Shown: piece after piece, positions 14,319 to 24,356 of the stretch | How the letters are laid out: the number at the start of each line of letters is the position of its first letter | How positions within the stretch are numbered: position 1 is the stretch's first letter | From: Streptococcus hyovaginalis DSM 12219 | Lineage (GTDB): Bacteria; Bacillota; Bacilli; Lactobacillales; Streptococcaceae | Length of the DNA stretch: 64,000 nucleotides | Reading direction: 5' to 3' | Assembly (NCBI RefSeq): GCF_000420785.1 | Contig: NZ_ATVP01000002.1 | Coordinates: 62,001-126,000 of the forward strand | The notes under the pieces: model-generated | Databases searched by the model: none | The model's input: the letters and a program-made list of their open reading frames with translations, nothing else | What the model was told of the DNA's origin: nothing | Translations under genes and position numbers: made by a program

Positions 14319-16466
14319 ATGAGTAAACAGGTTTTTGAAACGACTTTTGCTGGCAAACCCTTAGTAGTTGAGATTGGTCAAGTGGCTAAGCAAGCCAATG
14401 GTGTTACAGTTGTCCGTTATGGTGATTCAACGGTCTTGACGGCAGCAGTCATGTCCAAAAAAATGGCTTCAGGAGATTTTTTCCCTCTTCAAGTGAATTA
14501 CGAAGAAAAAATGTACGCTGCTGGGAAATTTCCAGGCGGATTTAACAAACGTGAAGGCCGTCCATCAACAGATGCTACCCTAACGGCGCGTCTCATTGAC
14601 CGCCCTATCCGCCCCATGTTTGCAGAGGGCTTTCGTAACGAAGTTCAGGTGATTAATACTGTCCTTTCTTATGATGAAGATGCGAGCGCACCCATGGCTG
14701 CTATGTTTGGGTCATCCTTAGCGCTTGCTATTTCAGATATTCCTTTTAAACGCCCCATTGCTGGTGTACAAGTGGCTTACATCGATGGCGACTTTATCAT
14801 TAATCCTGACAAGGCCCAAAAAGAAACCTCTGATCTTGAGCTGACCGTTGCAGGAACCAAAGAAGCTATTAACATGGTAGAGTCTGGTGCTAAGGAATTG
14901 TCAGAAGATATCATGTTGGAGGCTCTTTTGAAAGGTCACGAGGCTATTCAAGATTTGATTGCCTTCCAAGAAGAGATTGTAGCTGCGGTCGGTAAAGAAA
15001 AGGCTGACGTGGAGTTGCTACAAGTTGATCCTGAGATTTTTACAGAAATCAATGATAAGTATTATGATGAATTGGCGCGTGCCGTTCAGGTTGAGGAAAA
15101 ATTAGCGCGCCAAGATGCGACGCATGCGGTTCGTGAAAAAGTTTTTGACGAGTACACAGCCCGCTATGCTGAAGATCCTGAATTTGACCGTATTTACCGT
15201 GATGTCGCTGAGACTCTAGAACAGATGGAGCACGCAGAAGTGCGTCGTTTGATTACAGAAGATAAGGTGCGTCCTGATGGCCGTCGTGTTGATGAAATTC
15301 GCCCTTTGGATGCCGAAGTTGATTTCTTACCAAAAGTGCACGGTTCAGGTCTCTTTACACGTGGGCAAACGCAGGCGCTATCTGTCCTAACTCTTGCCCC
15401 AATGGGGGAAACGCAAATCGTTGATGGTTTGGAGCCAGAATACAAAAAACGTTTCTTACACCACTATAATTTCCCACAATACTCTGTTGGGGAAACAGGG
15501 CGCTATGGCGCAGCTGGACGTCGTGAAATTGGTCACGGTGCTCTTGGTGAACGTGCCTTGGAGCAAGTGCTTCCAAGCTTAGAAGAATTTCCTTACGCTA
15601 TCCGTTTGGTAGCGGAAGTTTTGGAATCTAACGGTTCCTCTTCTCAAGCTTCGATCACAGCTGGGACATTAGCACTTATGGCAGGTGGTGTTCCTATTAA
15701 GGCACCTGTTGCGGGAATTGCTATGGGACTGATTTCTGACGGCACTAACTATACCGTATTGACGGATATTCAAGGACTTGAAGATCACTTTGGTGATATG
15801 GACTTTAAAGTTGCCGGGACCCGCGATGGGATTACAGCCCTTCAGATGGATATTAAGATTGAAGGCATTACCCCACAAATTCTTGAAGAAGCCTTGGCAC
15901 AAGCGAAAAAAGCTCGTTTTGAAATCCTTGATGTGATCGAAGGAGCTATCGCAGCACCTCGTCCATACTTGGCACCAACAGCACCTAAGATTGATACTAT
16001 CAAGATTGATGTTGACAAGATTAAGATTGTCATCGGTAAGGGTGGCGAGACCATTGACAAGATCATTGCTGAGACAGGCGTTAAGATCGACATTGATGAA
16101 GAAGGAAATGTGTCTATTTACTCATCTGATCAAGCTGCTATTGATAAAGCTAAAGACATCATTGCAAGTTTAGTGCGTGAAGCCAAAGTTGGTGAGATTT
16201 ATCATGCTAAGGTTGTTCGCATCGAAAAATTTGGCGCTTTTGTTAATCTCTTTGATAAGACAGACGCACTTGTTCACATTTCTGAAATTGCTTGGACACG
16301 CACTAATCGTGTAGAGGATGTTCTCGAAGTGGGTGAAGAGGTTGATGTTAAGGTGATTAAAGTGGACGACAAAGGGCGAGTGGACGCTTCTATGAAAGCA
16401 CTTGTGCCCCGTCCAAAACCAGTTGAAAAACCTGAAGAAAAGTCTTCAGATAAAAAGGAAAACTAG
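14319..16466 (+). CDS. pnp: polyribonucleotide nucleotidyltransferase (PNPase)
   Basis: A 715-residue phosphorolytic 3'-5' exoribonuclease, trimeric, cytoplasmic, part of mRNA decay. Two RNase PH domains (about 1-230 and 310-540; [13 protein letters not shown] and the [15 protein letters not shown] catalytic stretch), a KH domain (~555-615, VIGKGGETI) and an S1 domain (~620-695), ending in a charged [11 protein letters not shown] tail. Full length. The start follows AAAGAGG at 8 nt. The next gene begins 2 nt after its stop, so it heads a short operon. Confidence 0.98.
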   Translation: MSKQVFETTFAGKPLVVEIGQVAKQANGVTVVRYGDSTVLTAAVMSKKMASGDFFPLQVNYEEKMYAAGKFPGGFNKREGRPSTDATLTARLIDRPIRPMFAEGFRNEVQVINTVLSYDEDASAPMAAMFGSSLALAISDIPFKRPIAGVQVAYIDGDFIINPDKAQKETSDLELTVAGTKEAINMVESGAKELSEDIMLEALLKGHEAIQDLIAFQEEIVAAVGKEKADVELLQVDPEIFTEINDKYYDELARAVQVEEKLARQDATHAVREKVFDEYTARYAEDPEFDRIYRDVAETLEQMEHAEVRRLITEDKVRPDGRRVDEIRPLDAEVDFLPKVHGSGLFTRGQTQALSVLTLAPMGETQIVDGLEPEYKKRFLHHYNFPQYSVGETGRYGAAGRREIGHGALGERALEQVLPSLEEFPYAIRLVAEVLESNGSSSQASITAGTLALMAGGVPIKAPVAGIAMGLISDGTNYTVLTDIQGLEDHFGDMDFKVAGTRDGITALQMDIKIEGITPQILEEALAQAKKARFEILDVIEGAIAAPRPYLAPTAPKIDTIKIDVDKIKIVIGKGGETIDKIIAETGVKIDIDEEGNVSIYSSDQAAIDKAKDIIASLVREAKVGEIYHAKVVRIEKFGAFVNLFDKTDALVHISEIAWTRTNRVEDVLEVGEEVDVKVIKVDDKGRVDASMKALVPRPKPVEKPEEKSSDKKEN

Positions 16467-16468
16467 TT

Positions 16469-17215
16469 ATGGAAAGATTTAATATTGAGTTGGGCCTAGC
16501 CCTTCGTCAATTTATAGCAGAGCCGGATAATTTCTTACGGAGTATTGCTCTGGTCAATAGTATGCACACGTATCCGGTCTTAGCCAGCTCGGAGCCTTAT
16601 GCTATTGCCATTGATGGGCAGAAATTAACCCCCGTCTTTACCAGTACAGAAGATCTCGAAACCTTTTGTCATGAACATCCATCAGCTTCTGGTCAAGAAT
16701 GGATTGAGCGCTCAGCTCTGGATGTTTTGGAAGAAGTGATTTTACATCAGTTATCAGGTTTGATTTTTAATGTCAAACGAGAAGGGGATTTTAGCAATTC
16801 CACTATTTTTAAAAGCAGTGAGATGATCCAATTTGTCAATACCTTCACGCAGCTAATTAATGACATCATGAGTGACGAGAACCAAGCGGCGGATTTACTG
16901 GAAAAAGTTTATTTGGTGCCAGTCTTCATTTATCCCAAAGAGAATGGGACGCATGAACGTCGTTTTCCGACAATGGCTAATGAATTGAACCAGAGCTTTG
17001 TCCCGGTTTTTTCTAGCTTACCTCATTTTGCAGATTGGTATAACAATGAAGAGTTCGGTTTGCCGTTTAGAGAGATGGGCGGCTCGGTCTTTGTTTGGAA
17101 ATTGGAAGATATTCTTCAAAAAGACAGTCAGGAAGCTGGTGATACCTTAGGTGTTGTGGTCAATCCTTTGGCAGAGCAGCAAGCTATTGTTGAGTGGAAC
17201 GGTATTGATGCCTAA
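16469..17215 (+). CDS. SseB-family protein, unknown function
   Basis: A 248-residue soluble protein of the SseB family (N-terminal SseB domain ~1-125, starting MERFNIELGLALRQF). It has no catalytic motif that I can name. It begins 2 nt after pnp and is therefore co-transcribed and probably coupled to it; pnp, this gene, cysE and cysS keep this order in other streptococci. Function is not established. Confidence 0.75.
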   Translation: MERFNIELGLALRQFIAEPDNFLRSIALVNSMHTYPVLASSEPYAIAIDGQKLTPVFTSTEDLETFCHEHPSASGQEWIERSALDVLEEVILHQLSGLIFNVKREGDFSNSTIFKSSEMIQFVNTFTQLINDIMSDENQAADLLEKVYLVPVFIYPKENGTHERRFPTMANELNQSFVPVFSSLPHFADWYNNEEFGLPFREMGGSVFVWKLEDILQKDSQEAGDTLGVVVNPLAEQQAIVEWNGIDA

Positions 17216-17261
17216 TGCTGTGTGGATAGATGGTTGATTAGAAAGAAAGGACGGAAAATCA

Positions 17262-17849
17262 GTGGGTTGGTGGCGTAAATCAATTGACATTGTAAAAGAG
17301 TTGGATCCAGCGGCCCGCAATTCCCTAGAGGTCCTTCTAACTTACCCTGGCATCAAGGCTTTGGCAGCACATCGTTTGTCGCATTATTTGTGGAAACGTG
17401 GTTTTAAATTAATTGCGCGAATGCACAGTCAATTTTGGCGTTTTTGGACTAATATCGAGATTCACCCTGGTGCAGAGATTGCTGCAGGTGTCTTTATTGA
17501 CCATGGTGCTGGCCTTGTCATTGGCGAAACGGCTGTTGTCGAAGAAGGGGTTATGCTTTATCATGGTGTGACCCTAGGCGGTACAGGAAAAGATACGGAT
17601 AAACGTCATCCAACTGTTCGTAAAGGTGCCTTGGTATCGGCTCATTCTCAGGTTATCGGACCTATTGAGATTGGGGAAAATGCTAAAGTCGGTGCGGGAG
17701 CAGTTGTGGTATCAGACGTTCCGGCTGATGTTACCGTGGTTGGTGTTCCAGCGAGAGTGGTTCGCGTTCACGGTAAAAAGGATGAATTGGTTAACCATGC
17801 GGTCGAAGAAGATCGTAAGAGTCATTATTACGCATCCAAAATGGAGTAA
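17262..17849 (+). CDS. cysE: serine O-acetyltransferase
   Basis: Makes O-acetylserine from serine and acetyl-CoA, the first step of cysteine synthesis. The 195-residue protein shows the left-handed beta-helix hexapeptide repeats with active-site stretches IDHGAGLVIGETAVV and YHGVTLGGTGKD, and the ending VGVPARVV. It begins with GTG 10 nt after AAAGGA. The short N-terminal domain is normal for Gram-positive CysE. Upstream of cysS, so cysteine supply and charging are neighbours. Confidence 0.96.
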   Translation: MGWWRKSIDIVKELDPAARNSLEVLLTYPGIKALAAHRLSHYLWKRGFKLIARMHSQFWRFWTNIEIHPGAEIAAGVFIDHGAGLVIGETAVVEEGVMLYHGVTLGGTGKDTDKRHPTVRKGALVSAHSQVIGPIEIGENAKVGAGAVVVSDVPADVTVVGVPARVVRVHGKKDELVNHAVEEDRKSHYYASKME

Positions 17850-17998
17850 GCTAAGGATGACAGTTGGCATTCATCACACCTTTAAGTGATGCATCCTTTG
17901 TAACAGTCTTTGAGATAAACCGGTCTCTTGGGCATTGTATCAGGAATCTGGTTAATGTATCGCAGGATACCAGTCAGAAAAATAACAAGGAGAGCTAA

Positions 17999-19351
17999 GT
18001 GATAAAAATTTACGATACCATGACTCGGAGTCTGCGTGACTTTATTCCTTTAGAAGAAGGCAAGGTCAAGATGTATGTCTGCGGTCCAACGGTTTATAAC
18101 TATATCCACATCGGAAATGCAAGGTCAACGGTGGCTTTCGATACTATCCGTCGCTATTTTGAATACCGCGGTTACGAGGTCAACTACATTTCTAACTTTA
18201 CAGATGTGGATGATAAGATTATCAAGACTGCCAATGAGGCGGGAATTTCTACAAAAGAGCTTTCGGATAAATTTATTGCAGCTTTTATGGAAGATACAGC
18301 CAAGCTGGGTGTCAAACCTGCTACTAAAAATCCTCGCGTTATCAACTACATGGATGAGATCATTGCCTTTGTGGCAACACTTGTGGACAAAGGCTTTGCC
18401 TACGAGTCTCAGGGCGATGTTTACTTCCGTGTGGAAAAGTCAGAGAACTATGCTAAATTAGCTAATAAAACCCTATCCGACTTGGAAATTGGTGCCTCAG
18501 GTCGTACCGATGACGAAACGGCTCGTAAGGAAAATCCAGTTGATTTTGCCCTTTGGAAATCTGCTAAAGACGGTGAAGTTTCTTGGGATAGCCCGTGGGG
18601 AGCTGGTCGTCCAGGTTGGCATATCGAGTGCTCGGTAATGGCGACAGAGATTCTAGGGGATACGATTGATATTCATGGTGGTGGTGCTGACTTGGAGTTT
18701 CCTCACCATACTAATGAAATAGCCCAGTCAGAAGCTAAAACCGGGAAAACCTTTGCTAACTACTGGATGCATAATGGTTTTGTCAATGTGGACAATGAAA
18801 AAATGTCCAAGTCACTTGGAAACTTTGTGACTGTTCACGACATGTTGCAAACGGTGGATGGACAGGTGATTCGTTTCTTTCTAGCGACACAGCAGTACCG
18901 CAAACCTGTCAATTTCACAGAAAAAGCACTTCATGATGCTGAAGTCAATCTCAAGTACTTGAAGAATGCTTATCAACAGCCAGTCCAAGAAACTGTAGAC
19001 AGTGATGATTTTGAAACCTTTAAATCACAGTTTGTTGCGGCTATGGATGATGACTTTAATACTGCCAATGGGATTACCGTGCTTTTTGATTTGGCTAAAT
19101 GGATTAATTCTGGTCATTATACAGCGATAATCAAAGAAGCTTTCGCGGAAATGCTAGCTGTTTTTGGCATTATTTTTGAAGAGGGAGAGCAGGATGTCTT
19201 GGACGAAGACATTGAAGCCTTAATTGCAGAGCGACAAGAGGCGCGCGCTAATAAAGATTTTGCCCGTGCAGATGCTATTCGAGATCAGTTGGCAGAGCAG
19301 GGGATCAAGCTCTTAGATACCAAGGATGGTGTGAGGTGGACGCGTGACTGA
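17999..19351 (+). CDS. cysS: cysteinyl-tRNA synthetase
   Basis: A 450-residue class I synthetase. HIGH-type motif YIHIGNARS, zinc ligands around C28 and WHIECS, and KMSKSLGNF are present. GTG start after AAGGAGAG. The 150-nt gap after cysE shows no T-box. The 3' end overlaps the next gene by 8 nt, the usual cysS-mrnC coupling. Confidence 0.97.
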   Translation: MIKIYDTMTRSLRDFIPLEEGKVKMYVCGPTVYNYIHIGNARSTVAFDTIRRYFEYRGYEVNYISNFTDVDDKIIKTANEAGISTKELSDKFIAAFMEDTAKLGVKPATKNPRVINYMDEIIAFVATLVDKGFAYESQGDVYFRVEKSENYAKLANKTLSDLEIGASGRTDDETARKENPVDFALWKSAKDGEVSWDSPWGAGRPGWHIECSVMATEILGDTIDIHGGGADLEFPHHTNEIAQSEAKTGKTFANYWMHNGFVNVDNEKMSKSLGNFVTVHDMLQTVDGQVIRFFLATQQYRKPVNFTEKALHDAEVNLKYLKNAYQQPVQETVDSDDFETFKSQFVAAMDDDFNTANGITVLFDLAKWINSGHYTAIIKEAFAEMLAVFGIIFEEGEQDVLDEDIEALIAERQEARANKDFARADAIRDQLAEQGIKLLDTKDGVRWTRD

Positions 19352-19748
19352 TACCAAGGTCGATGTTAATTTAATCAATGGGATTGCCCTTGCTTTTGAA
19401 GGGGACGCGGTTTATTCCTATTACATTCGCCGCCACTTGATATTTACAGGGCAGACCAAGCCCAATCAGCTGCACCGCCTAGCGACTCGCTACGTGTCTG
19501 CTAAGGCACAGGCAAGTCTTATCACAGCTATGCTAGAAGCGCAGCTTTTGACCGAAAAAGAAGAAGAAATCTACCGACGTGGTCGCAATACCAACAGTCA
19601 CACCAAGGCTAAAAATGCAGACGTTGTGACTTATCGGATGTCCACTGGCTTTGAAGCGGTTATAGGCTATTTGGACATGACGGGTCAAACAGAGCGTTTG
19701 GAAGAGTTGGTCGCCTGGTGTATTGATAGGGTCGATCAGCAAAAATAA
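19344..19748 (+). CDS. mrnC: Mini-ribonuclease III
   Basis: A 134-residue RNase III-like endonuclease lacking the dsRNA-binding domain, which matures 23S rRNA in Bacillus. Signature NGIALAFEGDAVYSYYIRRHL at the N-terminus, with the catalytic Asp, and RGRNTNSHTKAKNADV. GTG start inside the end of cysS. Confidence 0.94.
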   Translation: MTDTKVDVNLINGIALAFEGDAVYSYYIRRHLIFTGQTKPNQLHRLATRYVSAKAQASLITAMLEAQLLTEKEEEIYRRGRNTNSHTKAKNADVVTYRMSTGFEAVIGYLDMTGQTERLEELVAWCIDRVDQQK

Positions 19749-19766
19749 ACTAAGGGAAAGTGGGGC

Positions 19767-19797
19767 AAATCGGCTTCGAGTAAGGTTCGATTTTTGT
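19767..19797 (+). terminator. terminator of the pnp-cysS-mrnC region
   Basis: AAATCGGCTT, loop CGAGT, AAGGTTCGATTT with one wobble, then T-run. Confidence 0.65.
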
Positions 19798-19897
19798 CCT
19801 GCTTTCTTTTGTTTTTGCAAAATGTAATGTGTCTTATCTGACAGTTCCCTCAAAAAATGATATGATTTGCCTATCAAAGTATAGTTAAGGAGTTGCC

Positions 19898-20392
19898 ATG
19901 TCCTATTTTGATAATTTTATGTTAGCCAACCAAGCCTATGTTGCTCTTCATGGAACGGCGCATTTACCTATCAAGCCCAAGACCAAAGTAGCTATTGTCA
20001 CTTGTATGGATTCTAGGCTTCACGTAGCCCAAGCACTCGGCTTGGCGCTTGGAGATGCTCATATTCTGCGTAATGCAGGTGGGCGCGTGACGGATGATAT
20101 GATTCGCTCGCTTGTCATTTCCCAGCAACAGTTGGGGACTAGAGAGATTGTAGTTCTTCATCACACTGACTGTGGTGCCCAGACCTTTACCAATCCAGCC
20201 TTTCATGAACAACTGTATCGTGATCTGGGTGTCGATGTGTCAGATATGGACTTCTTACCTTTTATCAATATTGAAAACAGTGTTCGTGAGGATATGCAAA
20301 AATTGAAGGACTCGCCACTCATTCCAGAAGATGTGGTGATTAATGGTGCCATTTACGATGTCGATACCGGCCGGATGACAGAAGTCAAGTAG
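19898..20392 (+). CDS. beta-class carbonic anhydrase
   Basis: Interconverts CO2 and bicarbonate; a 164-residue cytoplasmic zinc enzyme. Zinc ligands Cys36 (TCMDSR, with the Asp38-Arg40 dyad), His89 and Cys92 (HHTDC) are intact, as is RNAGGRVTDDMIRS. It belongs to the short bacterial beta family. The start follows AAGGAGTTGCC. Monocistronic between mrnC and the AIM24 gene. Confidence 0.9.
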   Translation: MSYFDNFMLANQAYVALHGTAHLPIKPKTKVAIVTCMDSRLHVAQALGLALGDAHILRNAGGRVTDDMIRSLVISQQQLGTREIVVLHHTDCGAQTFTNPAFHEQLYRDLGVDVSDMDFLPFINIENSVREDMQKLKDSPLIPEDVVINGAIYDVDTGRMTEVK

Positions 20393-20521
20393 CTGTCATA
20401 GTAGCTAACTGGAGGATCTTTTACACTAGGATTATCCGATTTTTTAGGTTAATCCTCCCTAAGACTGATGCAATCGCTCTTTTTATCTGGTATAATGAAG
20501 ATAAAAACGAAAGGATAAAAC

Positions 20522-21271
20522 ATGTCAGATCAACGCATGGCCTATCAAATTGATAGTAATATGCAGTTTCCCTTGGTTGAAATTGCTTTGGAGGCGGGAG
20601 AATCCGTCTATATGCAACGAGGTAGTATGGTTTACCATACACCTGGCATTCAATTAAACACACGCTTAAACGGTAGAGGTAGTGGTATCGGTAAGGTATT
20701 AGGAGCTCTTGGGCGGTCGATGACTTCTGGTGAGTCGGTCTTTATCACTCAAGCTGTTTCCGAAAGTGCTAATGGTCGCCTGGCTTTAGCGCCTTCTATG
20801 CCTGGTCAAGTCATAGCTCTAGAGCTAGGGGAGAAACAATACCACCTCAATGATGGTGCCTTTTTGGCACTAGATGGTTCAGCACAATATCGGATGGAAA
20901 GACAGTCGGTTGGTAGGGCTTTCTTTGGTGGCCAAGGTGGCTTTTTTGTCATGACGACAGAAGGACAGGGTACCCTGCTCGCCAATAGTTTTGGCTCCAT
21001 AAAGAAATTAGAACTTCATGGCGATAGCATGACTATTGATAATGCTCATGTTGTAGCTTGGAGTACTAGTCTAGATTATGACATCCACTTGGAAAATGGT
21101 TTCTTGCAGTCCATGGGAACAGGTGAGGGCGTTGTTAATACCTTTAGGGGCTATGGTGACATTTATGTGCAGAGCCTTAATATCGAAACTTTTTCACAAG
21201 TCATTGGCAATCATCTGGTGACAGGTGGTGGCGATGATGGTGCCAGTGGCTCTATTTTAGACTTGTTCTAG
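20522..21271 (+). CDS. AIM24/TIGR00266-family protein, unknown function
   Basis: A 249-residue soluble protein of the AIM24 family: duplicated beta-barrel-like pattern with RGSMVYHTPGIQLNT, GGQGGFFVMTTEGQG and FRGYGDIYVQSLN. The molecular role of bacterial members is not established. TGGTATAAT (extended -10) stands ~27 nt before the ATG and AAAGGA provides the ribosome binding site. Single gene with its own terminator. Confidence 0.85.
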   Translation: MSDQRMAYQIDSNMQFPLVEIALEAGESVYMQRGSMVYHTPGIQLNTRLNGRGSGIGKVLGALGRSMTSGESVFITQAVSESANGRLALAPSMPGQVIALELGEKQYHLNDGAFLALDGSAQYRMERQSVGRAFFGGQGGFFVMTTEGQGTLLANSFGSIKKLELHGDSMTIDNAHVVAWSTSLDYDIHLENGFLQSMGTGEGVVNTFRGYGDIYVQSLNIETFSQVIGNHLVTGGGDDGASGSILDLF

Positions 21272-21303
21272 GGCGTTTGACTGATAGTGAGCGTCACGCA
21301 AAG

Positions 21304-21340
21304 GACTTTGGTCTCTTTAATGAGGATCAAGTCTTTTTTA
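21304..21340 (+). terminator. terminator after the AIM24 gene
   Basis: GACTTTGGTCTC and GAGGATCAAGTC pair around TTTAAT with mismatches, followed by TTTTTTT. Confidence 0.75.
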
Positions 21341-21429
21341 ATTTCTTTTGTGATTCGGTATGGTCAAACGGGTGCTTGTTCCTGTTAAAAGATCTCTTCT
21401 CTCATTTGGCCTTACTTTTAAAGATGTGC

Positions 21430-21472
21430 TATAATAGTATGAATTAATAGGTAAAGATACATATCTTTGCCT
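21430..21472 (+). promoter_or_regulatory. gltX -10 box and leader hairpin
   Basis: TATAAT at 21430-21435, then AGGTAAAGAT-ACAT-ATCTTTGCCT, a near-perfect 10-bp stem (one T-G wobble) in the 5' leader. There is no T-run after it, so it is not a terminator; it could stabilise the message or bind a protein. Confidence 0.55.
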
Positions 21473-21507
21473 AAAACTATTGATTAAACATACTACAGGA
21501 GACAGAC

Positions 21508-22962
21508 ATGTCAAACGATATTCGCGTGCGTTATGCACCAAGTCCAACAGGCCTTTTACACATTGGTAATGCCCGCACAGCACTATTCAACTATCTTTAT
21601 GCTCGTCATCATGGCGGAACATTCATTATCCGTATTGAAGATACAGACCGTAAGCGTCATGTTGAAGATGGTGAACGCAGTCAGCTTGAGAACTTACGTT
21701 GGTTGGGAATGGATTGGGATGAAAGTCCTGAAACACACGATAATTACCGTCAATCTGAGCGTCTAGAACTTTATCAAAAGTATATCCAACAATTACTTGA
21801 TGAAGATAAAGCCTACAAATCATACGTTACCGAAGAAGAACTAGCCGCAGAACGTGAACGGCAAGAAGCAGCAGGTGAAACACCACGTTACATTAATGAG
21901 TTCCTAGGCATGTCGAATGATGAAAAAGCAGCCTACATTGCAGAACGTGAAGCAGCAGGCATTGTTCCAACTGTTCGCTTGAAAGTCAAGGAAACAGCTA
22001 TTTATAAATGGACGGATATGGTAAAAGGGGATATCTCCTTTGAAGGTGGGAACATTGGTGGTGACTGGGTTATTCAGAAAAAAGATGGCTTCCCAACTTA
22101 CAACTTTGCTGTAGTTGTGGATGACCATGACATGCAGATTTCTCACGTTATTCGTGGGGATGACCATATTGCTAACACTCCAAAACAGCTCATGGTCTAT
22201 GAAGCCCTTGGTTGGCAAGCACCAGAGTTTGGGCATATGACCCTTATCATTAATGCTGAGACAGGTAAAAAACTGTCAAAACGTGATACTAATACCCTGC
22301 AGTTCATCGAAGATTATCGTCGTAAAGGTTATTTGCCAGAAGCGGTCTTTAACTTTATCGCCCTTCTTGGTTGGACCCCTGGAGGTGAAGATGAAATCTT
22401 CTCACGTGACGAGTTGATTAGTCTCTTTGATGAAAACCGTCTCAGCAAGTCCCCAGCAGCCTTTGACCAGAAGAAATTGGACTGGATGAGCAATGACTAT
22501 ATCAAAAATGCTGACTTTGACAAGATTTTTGAACTTTGCAAACCATTCCTTGAAGAAGCAGGGCGTTTAACGGATAAGGCTGAAAAATTGGTTGAACTCT
22601 ACAAACCTCAAATGGTATCTGCGGATGAGATTGTGCCTCTGACAGATCTTTTCTTCTCAGATTTTCCAGAATTGACAGAAGCTGAAAAAGAGGTTATGGC
22701 TGCCGAAACAGTTCCGATTGTCTTGGAAGCTTTAAAACTGAAATTAGAAGCGATGTCAGATAACGACTTCCAGCCAGAAAATATTTTCCCACAAATCAAG
22801 GCCGTTCAAAAAGAGACGGGTATAAAAGGGAAAAATCTCTTTATGCCGATTCGTATCGCCGTTTCAGGCGAAATGCATGGACCGGAGTTACCAAATACTA
22901 TCTATCTTCTAGGGCGTGAGAAGTCGATCGAGCATATTGAAAATATGTTAAAGACCCTTTAA
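21508..22962 (+). CDS. gltX: glutamyl-tRNA synthetase
   Basis: A 484-residue class I synthetase; HIGH motif in [13 protein letters not shown] at the N-terminus and KLSKRDT as KMSKS, then the anticodon-binding region to the C-terminus. Likely non-discriminating (charging tRNA-Gln as well), as is usual in streptococci. Good CAGGAG ribosome binding site. Own promoter. Confidence 0.98.
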   Translation: MSNDIRVRYAPSPTGLLHIGNARTALFNYLYARHHGGTFIIRIEDTDRKRHVEDGERSQLENLRWLGMDWDESPETHDNYRQSERLELYQKYIQQLLDEDKAYKSYVTEEELAAERERQEAAGETPRYINEFLGMSNDEKAAYIAEREAAGIVPTVRLKVKETAIYKWTDMVKGDISFEGGNIGGDWVIQKKDGFPTYNFAVVVDDHDMQISHVIRGDDHIANTPKQLMVYEALGWQAPEFGHMTLIINAETGKKLSKRDTNTLQFIEDYRRKGYLPEAVFNFIALLGWTPGGEDEIFSRDELISLFDENRLSKSPAAFDQKKLDWMSNDYIKNADFDKIFELCKPFLEEAGRLTDKAEKLVELYKPQMVSADEIVPLTDLFFSDFPELTEAEKEVMAAETVPIVLEALKLKLEAMSDNDFQPENIFPQIKAVQKETGIKGKNLFMPIRIAVSGEMHGPELPNTIYLLGREKSIEHIENMLKTL

Positions 22963-22974
22963 TAGCAGAGCACT

Positions 22975-23007
22975 GAAGAGCGGATAATTCCTAGCTCTTC
23001 TTTGTTT
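22975..23007 (+). terminator. terminator after gltX
   Basis: GAAGAGC and GCTCTTC pair around GGATAATTCCTA, followed by TTTGTTT. Confidence 0.65.
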
Positions 23008-23046
23008 ACGTATAATCCCAAATGAAAAGCATGGAAGGAGTGAGTC

Positions 23047-24354
23047 ATGGGGATTCTAGAATTGGAAGTCTTTTTACTCGGATTTTTAGCTACTTGGCTC
23101 GTCTACCAAGACATTACGCAATTCAAACTTAGAAAATCATCATTTTTCTTTTGGGGTTTTTTAGGTGTACTGATAGCTTTTCTAACGCCTTTAGACAGCT
23201 TTTTAACCTTGTGGTTAGTTTTTTTAGGTTTATCCTTTAAGACCTTCCCTGATCGTACCTTTGGGCGACATTTCTTTTACAGTGGCTTTTCTGTCGTTCT
23301 TGTTGATCTGTTTTTAACCTTCTTTATATTGATGATCTACCCCGTCTTATTTCAAGATGTGATTCTCACGCATCATCAGTTGTTGTTAGTTATGCTATTG
23401 CCTTTCATAGCTTTATACCCGATTAATCGAATATTAAAACGCTTATTTCGTATTGACTATTCAACGATTTTACAGATTTCAGATGGTAGTGTTCAGCGCT
23501 ATATCTATGGTATGAACGCCCTTTTCTTGATTTATTATGTGATTTATTTTGGCCCCTTCTTTGAGAATCAAGAGTTAGCTGCTAATTTTGAACAGATAGC
23601 TCTCCTGCTTTTTTTGGCGTTGTTACTGTATATGCTAACCTTACTCAATCGTAAGGCCCTCCAACGTTATCGACAGGACATGAGGCGTGAGCAGGATCTG
23701 TATCTGGAAAATTTGGAGAATTATAGTCAGCATCTCGAGGGAATTTATCAGAACATGCGATCTTTTAAACATGACTATGATAATATTTTGATTAGTTTGA
23801 AAGATAGTATTGATTCTGGGGACATTGAGGCAATTGAAGAGGTTTATACGGAAGTTTTAGCTAATGTGAGTCAGAAAATGTCTCGCGATGATTATCTGTT
23901 TTACCAGTTGATTTACCTGAAAAACAATGCTATCAAAATCGCTATAGCGAATGATTTATTAGCAGCACAAAAGGAGGGTCTGAAGATTTCCGTAGCTGTG
24001 TTAGAAGACATTGAACATTTTGCTATTCCAGAAGAAGACTTCCTTTGCTTGGTTCAGAGTATGTTAGCCATGGCCATACATTATGCCAAATCCAGTCGCG
24101 ATAAAGATCTAAAATTGGTTATTTCAGAGCAAGAAGCCTGTATTAAGGTGATGATCGACTATAGCATATCTTTGGAGAAAATGGTGACAAATCTGTTACA
24201 TGACAAGGTTGGGAGATCTCTGCCGATACATAGTGAAGTATCTGAGGTGATAGCATCAATTATCAAAGCCTATCCGAATGTCCAGATAGAGTCGCAAAGT
24301 GGTGACTACAGAGCGCAGGATACTCTAGTGATACAGAGATTAAGGGAGGGATAA
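23047..24354 (+). CDS. fasB: FasB, HPK10-type sensor kinase with intact His box but no ATP-binding boxes
   Basis: A 435-residue membrane sensor of the AgrC/ComD (HPK10) class, first gene of a fasBCA locus, the streptococcal regulator of adhesins and streptokinase. About six to seven hydrophobic segments fill residues 1-205. The phosphoacceptor box is typical (SFKHDYDNIL, near residue 243). The region that should hold the N-box reads SMLAMAIHYAKSS with no Asn, and the G-box is absent: the tail ends SQSGDYRAQDTLVIQRLREG. It therefore should accept phosphate but not bind ATP itself. GGAAGGAG precedes the ATG; fasC begins 2 nt after the stop. Confidence 0.85.
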   Translation: MGILELEVFLLGFLATWLVYQDITQFKLRKSSFFFWGFLGVLIAFLTPLDSFLTLWLVFLGLSFKTFPDRTFGRHFFYSGFSVVLVDLFLTFFILMIYPVLFQDVILTHHQLLLVMLLPFIALYPINRILKRLFRIDYSTILQISDGSVQRYIYGMNALFLIYYVIYFGPFFENQELAANFEQIALLLFLALLLYMLTLLNRKALQRYRQDMRREQDLYLENLENYSQHLEGIYQNMRSFKHDYDNILISLKDSIDSGDIEAIEEVYTEVLANVSQKMSRDDYLFYQLIYLKNNAIKIAIANDLLAAQKEGLKISVAVLEDIEHFAIPEEDFLCLVQSMLAMAIHYAKSSRDKDLKLVISEQEACIKVMIDYSISLEKMVTNLLHDKVGRSLPIHSEVSEVIASIIKAYPNVQIESQSGDYRAQDTLVIQRLREG

Positions 24355-24356
24355 GG

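Noticed and set aside
17850..17998. possible T-box leader before cysS
   Set aside because: No T-box core sequence or terminator/antiterminator pair was found in the 149 nt.
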